Source: DASPJQ01 sp035299065
Lineage (GTDB): Bacteria > Bacteroidota > Bacteroidia > Flavobacteriales_D > UBA2798
NCBI GenBank assembly: GCA_035299065.1
Contig: DATGXI010000039.1
Span: 1-13,141 of the forward strand
Direction: 5' to 3'
DNA length: 13,141 bases
The translations under genes and the position numbers were made by a program. The notes beneath the pieces were generated by a model. That model had not been told where the DNA came from. It was given only the letters and a program-made list of their open reading frames with translations, and made no database searches. Position 1 is the stretch's first letter; each line of letters starts with the position of its first letter. This document shows, piece after piece, positions 7,051-13,141 of this stretch.

Positions 7051-7512
7051 TCATTTAGAAACCGAAACAGCAAATTCAGAAGTAATTACCTCTCCCATAT
7101 GTTTTTTGGTGAGACCTTTGCCTGCTTTTACCACAATACCAATTTCATAACATTCATGCGCACAGTTTAGTTCGAGGGTGCGTTTTGTTTTAAGTTTAAC
7201 GCCTTTGGGCGATGCGGTGGTAAGTTCAAATTTTTCAAGGTCAAGAATGCGGATGCCAATTTGCGTATTCAAATATTCGTCCCTTAATTGAAAAACGGTT
7301 ACTGTAAAGGGAACTTTGTCAACATTTACTTCAACCGGTTTCATACGGCCAACCATGTAATAGGTGATTGTACCAATGGACTCGCGATTTACATTTTCGC
7401 AATCAACTTTATGGGCCAGAATTTTATTTTCAGCAGGTTTTTTGCGACCTGAATAATGACGGCAACCTGAAATTAAAATAACAAGAAATAAAAGTATCCC
7501 TAACCGTTGCAT
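7051..7512 (-). CDS. Small putative lipoprotein coupled to glutathione peroxidase
   Basis: This 153-residue protein starts at the ATG at 7512-7510, which shares its A with the TAA of the peroxidase gene (TAATG). A TTG five codons earlier is open too, but the overlap start is the better choice. The leader ends in lipobox LISGC (Cys17). A basic patch (RKK) follows, then a compact, beta-rich domain with three Cys (in HKVDCENV and NCAHECYE, the latter a Cys-x3-Cys) and a terminal stretch of strands. The family is not recognised. Stop/start coupling says it is made with the peroxidase; a shared role in envelope oxidative stress is possible but not shown. The Cys pair could be a redox or metal site, or a structural disulfide. 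Confidence 0.75.
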   Translation of the reverse strand: MQRLGILLFLVILISGCRHYSGRKKPAENKILAHKVDCENVNRESIGTITYYMVGRMKPVEVNVDKVPFTVTVFQLRDEYLNTQIGIRILDLEKFELTTASPKGVKLKTKRTLELNCAHECYEIGIVVKAGKGLTKKHMGEVITSEFAVSVSK

Positions 7513-8105
7513 TAACCTTTTATCCAATCAATAATCTCCTGGTCATCGGGCAATGTGCGCGGGGGAATCATTTTTACCAGGTTACCATTTGCATCAATCA
7601 AATACTTTTGAAAGTTCCATTTCACTTCGCTCTCCTCTACCCCATTTTGGTCTTTTGTGGTTAACCACTCATACAGTTCACACTTATCATCGCCCAGTAC
7701 TTTTACTTTGTCCATGATTTGAAAGGTTACCCCATAATTTTTGGTGCAAAATGTTTTGATTTCTTCATTTGTGCCAGGTTCCTGCGAACCAAAATCATTG
7801 CAGGGAAAACCAATAATGGTAAACTTATCGCCTCCATACTCTTTGTACAGCTTCTCCAGGTTTTCGTACTGGGGTGTAAGTCCACACTCACTGGCTACAT
7901 TTACCACCATTACTTTTTTACCTTTTAACGATGCGAGGTCAAATTCCTTACCGCTTATGTCTTTTACTTTAAAATTGTGCAATGTTTTCATGGTATTGGC
8001 TGAAGGGGTTTCTTTTTTTTCAAGGGTATTTGTTGTGCCTGCTTTTTGTTGAGAACAGGCTGTGTTTACAACCAGCAAAGCAAGAACTATGTGAAGGGTT
8101 TTCAT
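7512..8105 (-). CDS. Lipid-anchored glutathione peroxidase family (thiol peroxidase)
   Basis: This 197-residue protein reduces hydrogen and lipid peroxides, by family most likely with thioredoxin-type donors rather than glutathione. The signature NVASECGLTPQY carries the peroxidatic Cys74 (Cys, not Sec). FGSQEPG supplies Gln108 and KWNF supplies Trp163 and Asn164, the rest of the catalytic tetrad. Cys120 (EEIKTFCTKNYG) lies 46 residues after Cys74, the spacing of the resolving Cys in thioredoxin-dependent members. A 38-residue extension precedes the standard domain of about 159 residues. It is a leader ending in NTAC (Cys17), suggesting a lipoprotein, though Asn at -3 is atypical, followed by a Thr/Lys linker. 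There is no acidic surface-export signal after Cys17, so a periplasmic side is favoured. A second ATG at codon 39 begins with the same MKTLH pentapeptide. The gene heads a two-gene unit with the next lipoprotein. Confidence 0.93.
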   Translation of the reverse strand: MKTLHIVLALLVVNTACSQQKAGTTNTLEKKETPSANTMKTLHNFKVKDISGKEFDLASLKGKKVMVVNVASECGLTPQYENLEKLYKEYGGDKFTIIGFPCNDFGSQEPGTNEEIKTFCTKNYGVTFQIMDKVKVLGDDKCELYEWLTTKDQNGVEESEVKWNFQKYLIDANGNLVKMIPPRTLPDDQEIIDWIKG

Positions 8106-8122
8106 TTTTGTGCAATTTAATT

Positions 8123-8133
8123 TATAAATATAC
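8123..8133 (-). promoter_or_regulatory. Possible -7 box of the glutathione peroxidase gene
   Basis: On the minus strand TATATTTA (8132 to 8125) differs from TAnnTTTG only at the last base and would put the transcript start about a dozen bases before the ATG at 8105. No TTG lies at proper spacing. The surrounding 11-mer (8123-8133) recurs at 5229-5239, before another minus-strand gene. Confidence 0.25.
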
Positions 8134-8219
8134 GTATTCGGGCCTTTGACCTACACAGATTTACAAAAGCGTAACCCTTCTGATCATAAGCCAATTAACA
8201 CAAAACGAAATTAGACAGG

Positions 8220-8383
8220 CACGGATTGCATGAATTACACGGATTAATTTGCTGCCTTATGCAATACGAATAAAAATACAGGATCAGGTCCGCATCAAAT
8301 TCTTGCTACTTTTACGTGGTTAATCTCAAGCAGATTCCGCTCATTTCCGCAGGTTTAAAAATCTGTATAATGTGCAATTTGTG
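8220..8383. repeat. Decayed palindromic intergenic repeat
   Basis: The left arm 8220-8247 (CACGGATTGCATGAATTACACGGATT in pieces) and the reverse complement of 8359-8383 (CACAAATTGCACATTATACAGATTT) line up with few mismatches and a 2-base gap. Between them, CAGATTCCGC and CATTTCCGCAGG (8331-8352) repeat the same theme. ACACAGATTTACA at 8153-8165 may be an outer piece. The CACGGATT/ACACAGATT wording is typical of interspersed extragenic repeats seen in many environmental bacterial genomes. The whole of 8106-8403 shows no convincing gene; it lies between two divergent units and must hold their promoters. Confidence 0.6.
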
Positions 8384-8403
8384 GCTAAAAAAAAGTGTAA
8401 TCA

Positions 8404-9060
8404 GTGATTTGGCGCCTTATTCAATTTGAATGGAAAAACGATGTACGCAACGCATCGTCAATCATTGGTATTTTGCTTTATATTTTTACTGTTTTGTTTT
8501 TTTGCCTGCAATCGTTCATTAAAACACCCGATGCCATGGTGTGGAACAATTTGTTTTGGGTGGTGCTCATTTTTTCGGCCATAAATGCAACGTCAAAAAA
8601 CTTTTCACAATACAACCGCGGGCGATTCATTTACCTGTACACCACGGTAAAACCACAGCATTTTATATTGGCAAAAATACTGTACACCATTTTGTTTATG
8701 CTGGCCATTACCGCTATTACTGTTTTTGTTTACGCGGGCTTTTTTGGTTTTGGCCCTTTGCAAAAAAGCAATATACAATTGTATGTACTCACCTTGTTTT
8801 TGGGAACAATTGGATTTGCGGCTATACTGGCATTTATGAGCGTGTTGGCTGTTAGGGCAAATGCCGGAAATGCAATAACAGCCATACTTTCCATACCGCT
8901 TTTAATTCCGCTGGTTTTGGCGGTTACCGAATTATCGCGGCTGGCTATCAATAATTTACCTTGGGATTTGGCCCAGTCAAGCATAACCGTTGCGGCTTGT
9001 GTTGATGCCATGGTAATAGCATTGGCCTATGTATTATTTCCATACCTTTGGCGCGAATGA
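8404..9060 (+). CDS. ccmB: Heme exporter permease CcmB
   Basis: CcmB is the membrane subunit of the CcmAB(C) transporter that drives heme loading and release of CcmE in System I cytochrome c maturation. The 218-residue length matches the family (about 220). It opens with the amphipathic N-terminus usual for CcmB (RLIQFEWKNDVRN), then six helices at about 19-38, 46-62, 90-113, 126-149, 157-181 and 194-216. The loop NYxRGRFIYLYTT-like segment (residues 69-81) sits where CcmB has its cytoplasmic coupling region. The start is GTG: an in-frame TAA lies three bases upstream and the next Met is residue 45, inside the protein. The partner ATPase gene ccmA is not adjacent. The gene heads the + strand ccm operon, 33 bases before ccmC. 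Confidence 0.88.
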   Translation: MIWRLIQFEWKNDVRNASSIIGILLYIFTVLFFCLQSFIKTPDAMVWNNLFWVVLIFSAINATSKNFSQYNRGRFIYLYTTVKPQHFILAKILYTILFMLAITAITVFVYAGFFGFGPLQKSNIQLYVLTLFLGTIGFAAILAFMSVLAVRANAGNAITAILSIPLLIPLVLAVTELSRLAINNLPWDLAQSSITVAACVDAMVIALAYVLFPYLWRE

Positions 9061-9093
9061 AAAAAAGTTCAACCACACCATTAAATAAAAGTC

Positions 9094-10137
9094 ATGTTCG
9101 GAGTTAAGAATGCGTGGTGGAAAATAATCACAATCGTTTTCCTGTTGTACTCAGTAATTGGTGGCATGTGGATCAAATTGATTCCTGCAATCAGCGGTGT
9201 TTCCAAATCTCAGATTACCGAGAATGACAAGGTTGATGTATATGTTTACAATGGATGGATGGATTCGGAACAGGGAATTAAGGCCTGGACAATTGATTAT
9301 ACAGAGAAAAATGAAACCCAATGGCAGGCGTCAGTTAAGGTAATTAACAAACAAAAACTTGAACTGTCTTTTCCTGAATCACCTTATCCCGAAAATCAGA
9401 CGTTGCATCTTGTAGTAGAAACTCCTGCTTTCAGGGACACGCTATTCAATGCTTTTTATTTCAAAGTAGATTCGACTCGAAAGTCTGGCGTTCTTGCAGT
9501 GCAAAAAATTGAGCCAAGGCGCAAAATGCTTAATTTATATTTTGGATTTCCCAACCGCGAAATCCTGAATGAAACCATACGCAATTTATTTTTTCACGTA
9601 CCCATTTGGTTTGCCATGATGCTGGCCGGTGCCATTGGCATGTGGCACGGATTTTTATTCCTGCGCAAAGGAAAAATGGACGATGATATTAAAGCTGAAA
9701 AATACTTGAAAACAACCGTGTTCATGGGCATACTGGGTTTGATAACCGGTTCAATATGGGCGCGTTTTACCTGGGGAACCTGGTGGACATTTGATGTAAA
9801 ACTAAATGGAGCTGCAATTACCGTGTTGATTTACGTAGCTTACCTGGTATTGCGCAGCGGTGTGAAAGACGAAATTCAACGTGCAAAAATTAGTGGCGTG
9901 TACAGCATATTTGCTTTTTTCATGATGCTGCTTTTTGTGATGATTGTGCCACGCATTTACGATAGTTTACACCCCGGAAATGGTGGAAACAGTCCCGTAA
10001 GCGACTATGATTTTGACAGTACCCTTAGAATGGTATTTTACCCTGCAGTTCTTGCCTGGATGGGGCTTGCCTGTTGGATTTCACAGTTAAACATTCGTTA
10101 TCAGCGTTTAAAAAACTTAAAAGAGGATGAAATTTAA
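9094..10137 (+). CDS. ccmC: Heme handling protein CcmC with large periplasmic insert
   Basis: CcmC binds heme on the periplasmic face through a Trp-rich WWD segment and two His, and gives it to CcmE. The diagnostic parts are present: NETIRNLFFHVPIWF with His168, the WWD motif TWGTWWTFD (227-234) and the second His in SLHPGNGG (293). Six helices lie at about 11-29, 170-190, 207-222, 240-254, 270-286 and 314-331. At 347 residues it is about 110-120 longer than usual CcmC (about 220-250). The extra part is residues about 31-148, a soluble beta-rich segment between helix 1 and the NREILNETIRN block. The ATG at 9094 starts right before helix 1. It overlaps the ccmD-like gene by 11 bases. A CcsA-family label is also possible, but operon context favours CcmC. 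Confidence 0.9.
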   Translation: MFGVKNAWWKIITIVFLLYSVIGGMWIKLIPAISGVSKSQITENDKVDVYVYNGWMDSEQGIKAWTIDYTEKNETQWQASVKVINKQKLELSFPESPYPENQTLHLVVETPAFRDTLFNAFYFKVDSTRKSGVLAVQKIEPRRKMLNLYFGFPNREILNETIRNLFFHVPIWFAMMLAGAIGMWHGFLFLRKGKMDDDIKAEKYLKTTVFMGILGLITGSIWARFTWGTWWTFDVKLNGAAITVLIYVAYLVLRSGVKDEIQRAKISGVYSIFAFFMMLLFVMIVPRIYDSLHPGNGGNSPVSDYDFDSTLRMVFYPAVLAWMGLACWISQLNIRYQRLKNLKEDEI

Positions 10138-10360
10138 AGTATTTTTTTTAATTTTTGGCTTGCTCACTGCCTTTGCCAATACTACCTTTGCTGCGTCAGG
10201 CGAAAACAACCTTATTGACGGCTTTTACGGCTCAGGTAAAATAAAGGTGGTTATTGCAGGACTTGCAATTGTGTTGGCAATCCTTATTTTTTACCTGGTA
10301 CGACTTGATCGTAAACTGGGAAAACTGGAAAAAGAACACGGCATTGACACTAAAAAATAA
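10127..10360 (+). CDS. ccmD: CcmD-like small membrane protein
   Basis: This 77-residue protein has a signal-like leader (1-22, ending FAA), a short polar segment with GFYGSGK, one helix (about 40-58) and a charged, probably coiled tail (RLDRKLGKLEKEHG). The helix followed by a basic R(L)DRK patch is the shape of CcmD, which stabilises holo-CcmE release from CcmC in System I. The extra leader makes it longer than proteobacterial CcmD and fits Bacteroidota CcmD-family proteins. Its start lies inside ccmC (11-base overlap) and ccmE follows after 2 bases, so the three genes are surely co-translated. Identification rests on position and shape more than on sequence. Confidence 0.75.
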   Translation: MKFKVFFLIFGLLTAFANTTFAASGENNLIDGFYGSGKIKVVIAGLAIVLAILIFYLVRLDRKLGKLEKEHGIDTKK

Positions 10361-10362
10361 GT

Positions 10363-10731
10363 ATGAAAGCTTCAGCCATATTAGCATTAATAGTTGTTGC
10401 CATTGCCGGCAGCATTATTTTTACTTCAGTATCGGGCCAAAGTCGTTACAGCGATTTTAACGATGCGTTTAAAAGTCCGGGTGAAAAAATTACCGTAATT
10501 GGAAAGCTCAACCGCGAAAAGCAGATGGTTGACCTTCCTAACCACATGGAGTTTTATGTTGTAGATGAAAATAAACGCGAGTGCAAAGTTATTTACCACA
10601 AAACAAAACCGCAGGATTTTGAGCGTTCTGAAAAAATTGTGATGACAGGCCAGGCGCACGGCAATACATTTGTTGCCAACGAGCTCCTTTTGAAATGCCC
10701 GTCAAAATACAATACATCCAATAATAATTAA
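10363..10731 (+). CDS. ccmE: Cytochrome c maturation heme chaperone CcmE, Cys (CxxxY) type
   Basis: CcmE is a membrane-anchored periplasmic OB-fold protein that holds heme covalently before CcmF transfers it to apocytochrome. This 122-residue protein has an N-terminal anchor (about 4-23), the beta-barrel body with VIGKLNREKQMV, FYVVDENKREC and IVMTGQAHGNTFVANELLLKCPSKY, and a short Asn-rich tail. In the usual protein the heme binds the His of an HxxxY motif near the end. Here the aligned place is Cys112 with Tyr116 (CPSKY), the CxxxY variant known from Desulfovibrio and archaea. The length is shorter than the proteobacterial protein (about 160), mostly for lack of the flexible tail. The gap to ccmF is 6 bases. 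Confidence 0.92.
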   Translation: MKASAILALIVVAIAGSIIFTSVSGQSRYSDFNDAFKSPGEKITVIGKLNREKQMVDLPNHMEFYVVDENKRECKVIYHKTKPQDFERSEKIVMTGQAHGNTFVANELLLKCPSKYNTSNNN

Positions 10732-10737
10732 GGTTAA

Positions 10738-13141
10738 ATGACGTACGAAGGAGAACACCTTTTAGCAGGAAACCTTGGCCACCTATTTGTAATTGTTTCT
10801 TTTGTTTTTGCCGCACTTAGTGGTATTGCTTATTTCAATTCAAGCCGTACTCCCGAAAATTATTTGATATGGATTAAGCCCGCAAGGCTGTTCTTCTGGG
10901 GACATGTTTTGTCATCGCTCACGTTTATCATCATCATGTTCTTTTTACTTGTCAAACACTATTACGAGTATCAGTATATATGGCAGTACAGTAGTGGCGA
11001 CATGAATTTCCGTTATTTACTGGTGAGTTTTTGGGGTGGACAGGAAGGCAGTTTTATGTTATGGATTTTCTGGCATCTTGTACTGGGTTCCATATTGGTT
11101 TTCAGTTCAAAGAAATTTGAACCACAGGTTATGACCATTTTTTGCCTGGTTCAGGTATTTTTGGTGAGCATGTTACTGGGCGTTTACATTGGCGACTGGA
11201 AACTTGGCTCAAGCCCGTTTGCACTGCGCAGGATGACCGACCCTACCATGGGTCCTATATGGCGCCTGATTCCCGATTACTTAAGCTTTGACGATGGAAT
11301 GAAAACGGGTAAGGGACTCAACGTTCTTTTGCGTAACTATTGGATGACTATTCACCCTCCTACACTTTTTCTTGGTTTTGCATTAACCGTGGTGCCGTTT
11401 TGTTATGCCATTGCCGGTTTATGGACCAGGCGATTGACCGAGTGGATTAAGCCTGCACTGCCCTGGACATTTTTTGGCATCATGGTTTTGGGAGGCGGAA
11501 TTTTAATGGGCGGACGCTGGGCCTATGAGTCATTGAGCTTTGGTGGATTCTGGGCCTGGGACCCGGTGGAAAACGCTTCGTTTGTACCGTGGATTGTGTT
11601 GGTTGGCGCAGGACATTTAATGTTGCTTAACCGCAATAACCAGCATTCGCTATACTCAACCTTTATTCTAACAACCTTCTCGTTTATACTCATACTGCTT
11701 TCAACCTTCCTTACACGAAGCGGTATTTTGGGCGACTCATCGGTACACTCGTTTACCGGTGCCGACATGATGGGCCAGTTGCTTTTGTACATGCTATTTT
11801 TTACCTGGCTAAGCATTCATTTGCTCTTATTTGACAGGAAACTTAAACTGTATTTTGGTATTGTTACGTTGGTTATTTTGCTGCTTTCGGTGTTTGGAAA
11901 TACCAGCATGGTGTTTGGACAAATGGCAGGCGCCACCATTTCATTGCGCAGTTTACTTTTTATTGTTGGAATTGTGTCGTTGTTTTTATTCCTGATTATT
12001 GGTTATAACAAAACCTTTGCCAGGGAAACACAACAGGAAGAAAATTTTTCGGCACGCGAGTTCTGGATGTTTATTGCGGCCATTATACTTTGCTTAAGTG
12101 CGTTTCACATCATTTACAACACCTCTATACCTGCTTTAAATGTTGTGTTTGATACTAAAAGCACCATTGCAGCCGATGAGCGCAATGCCTTTTACAACAT
12201 GTACCAGGTGCCATTTGCCATTGTTGTTTCACTCATCATGGCCTTTACCCAGTTTTTGAAATACAAAAAAACCGATGCGTCAAAATTTTTCAGGGAAATA
12301 TTGGTTGCATTTGGGTTAAGCCTGGTTGCATCGGGCATAATCATGCAGTATTATGTTTTCAAATTTGACCATGCATTCCTTTTATTCACCTCGGTGTTTG
12401 CCATTATAGCCAACCTTGATTATTTCCTGCGCATTATGAAAGGGAAATTAAATCACCTGGGCTCATCCATAGCGCACGTTGGCTTTGCATTGGTGTTGCT
12501 TGGTTCATTGATATCACAGGCTAAACAACAGGTAATTTCAAAAAACTACAAAGGTTACGTATTGAATTTTATGACCAAAGATGGTGCCCTTAAAAACGAA
12601 GAGGATGTACAGTTGTTTAAAGGGGAATTAACCAGCATGGGCGATTATTTTGTGGTGTATACAGGCAAAACTTTTGACGATAAAAACGGCCATTTATATT
12701 TCAACGTTGACTACCTGGAACAATTACCCATGATGTATAAAAAAGGCGATCGTGTTGTTCATCAGTTCCAGCTTTACGAATGCAATGCCGATCATGCTGC
12801 TGCAAAAACATTCCTGCACGAATCCAATTACTGGAAACCCATTACGGCAAAATCTTCAGAAGAATATTACTCCTATTCAACCTGGGAAAGTCACAGGCCT
12901 GGAAAAAAATCATTCAACCTTAGACCTTTTGTGCAATTGACCGGATCGGGAATGGCAGCTGAGCCAGGCACACAAAATTTTTGGAGCCACGATGTGTTTA
13001 CGCATTTAAAGCATGGCAATTTATCGCCAGCCAATACGGGTGAAATGGACGCGTTTAAGCTGCAGGCCAACCTTGGCGACACCTTAAAAACGGCCGGATA
13101 TAGAATACATGTTGCGAAAGTAGAACCGCTTAGCAATGATA
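10738..13141 (+). CDS. ccmF: Cytochrome c heme lyase CcmF (3' partial)
   Basis: CcmF joins heme from CcmE to the CxxCH sites of apocytochrome c in the inner membrane. The frame is open from ATG 10738 to the window edge, giving 801 codons with no stop. The opening EGEHLLAGNLGHLF, the SFWGGQEGSFMLW block (residue 102 is Gln where proteobacterial CcmF has His), MTIHPP (His206), the WWD motif FWAWDPVENASF (272-275), TFLTRSGIL..SVHSF (His337) and SSIAHVGFAL (His580) are all present. Many helices fill the first about 595 residues. From about 600 on it is soluble (KGYVLNF, GDYFVVYTGKTF), the periplasmic domain between the last helices. At over 800 residues it is larger than the proteobacterial form (about 650), as is common in Bacteroidota. 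Last gene of the visible operon. Confidence 0.93.
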   Translation, partial: MTYEGEHLLAGNLGHLFVIVSFVFAALSGIAYFNSSRTPENYLIWIKPARLFFWGHVLSSLTFIIIMFFLLVKHYYEYQYIWQYSSGDMNFRYLLVSFWGGQEGSFMLWIFWHLVLGSILVFSSKKFEPQVMTIFCLVQVFLVSMLLGVYIGDWKLGSSPFALRRMTDPTMGPIWRLIPDYLSFDDGMKTGKGLNVLLRNYWMTIHPPTLFLGFALTVVPFCYAIAGLWTRRLTEWIKPALPWTFFGIMVLGGGILMGGRWAYESLSFGGFWAWDPVENASFVPWIVLVGAGHLMLLNRNNQHSLYSTFILTTFSFILILLSTFLTRSGILGDSSVHSFTGADMMGQLLLYMLFFTWLSIHLLLFDRKLKLYFGIVTLVILLLSVFGNTSMVFGQMAGATISLRSLLFIVGIVSLFLFLIIGYNKTFARETQQEENFSAREFWMFIAAIILCLSAFHIIYNTSIPALNVVFDTKSTIAADERNAFYNMYQVPFAIVVSLIMAFTQFLKYKKTDASKFFREILVAFGLSLVASGIIMQYYVFKFDHAFLLFTSVFAIIANLDYFLRIMKGKLNHLGSSIAHVGFALVLLGSLISQAKQQVISKNYKGYVLNFMTKDGALKNEEDVQLFKGELTSMGDYFVVYTGKTFDDKNGHLYFNVDYLEQLPMMYKKGDRVVHQFQLYECNADHAAAKTFLHESNYWKPITAKSSEEYYSYSTWESHRPGKKSFNLRPFVQLTGSGMAAEPGTQNFWSHDVFTHLKHGNLSPANTGEMDAFKLQANLGDTLKTAGYRIHVAKVEPLSND

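Noticed and set aside
7513..7527. TTG start of the lipoprotein, five codons earlier than the ATG
   Set aside because: The ATG at 7512-7510 forms a TAATG overlap with the peroxidase stop and begins directly before the hydrophobic leader; the longer form adds only MDKRL inside the peroxidase gene.
8109..8380. 10-base direct repeat TGTGCAATTT at 8109-8118 and 8371-8380 as insertion-site duplication
   Set aside because: There is no transposase or clear terminal repeat structure tied to it, the word is AT-rich, and the right copy is part of the palindromic repeat arm, so chance or repeat origin is simpler.

Overview
This is a window from the chromosome of a member of the Bacteroidota, probably an environmental species outside the well-known pathogens. 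Four things point there: a C-terminal type B sorting domain of the type IX secretion system, a SprB-type repeat, a promoter-like box matching TAnnTTTG, and a ccm gene order and CcmE variant that fit this phylum. No rRNA, tRNA, transposase, phage gene or CRISPR array was seen.

Layout. (a) 1-2350, + strand: a secreted, multi-domain, adhesin-like protein. Its first codons lie before the window. (b) 2524-3078, + strand: a putative lipoprotein with two C-terminal membrane helices. It converges, with one base between the stops, on a minus-strand block. (c) 3080-6072, minus strand: four uncharacterised envelope genes, in transcription order a two-helix membrane protein, an STM3941-like membrane protein, a zinc-ribbon membrane protein and a small lipoprotein. 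Two of them share an ATGA stop/start overlap. (d) 6079-6109: a strong hairpin terminator, then 6132-6920, minus strand: an exported, probable outer-membrane protein with the best promoter candidate of the window. (e) 7051-8105, minus strand: a lipid-anchored glutathione peroxidase coupled through a TAATG overlap to a small lipoprotein. (f) 8106-8403: a non-coding divergent region holding a decayed palindromic repeat. (g) 8404 to the window end, + strand: ccmB, ccmC, ccmD-like, ccmE and a 5' part of ccmF. This is a tightly packed System I cytochrome c maturation operon.

The ccm genes form one machine. CcmB and CcmC (with CcmD) move heme and load it on the periplasmic chaperone CcmE, and CcmF attaches it to apocytochrome c. 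The ATPase CcmA is not next to ccmB, and CcmG/CcmH are not seen. CcmE carries Cys in a CxxxY motif in place of the usual heme-binding His, and CcmC has a domain of about 115 residues inserted after its first helix. The peroxidase beside this operon would act on the same side of the membrane, but a functional link is inference.

No wholly new system could be demonstrated. The best leads are the uncharacterised envelope gene block, the CcmC insert with the Cys-type CcmE, the exact 231-base Cys-rich repeats of the adhesin, and the terminator that almost touches a start codon.
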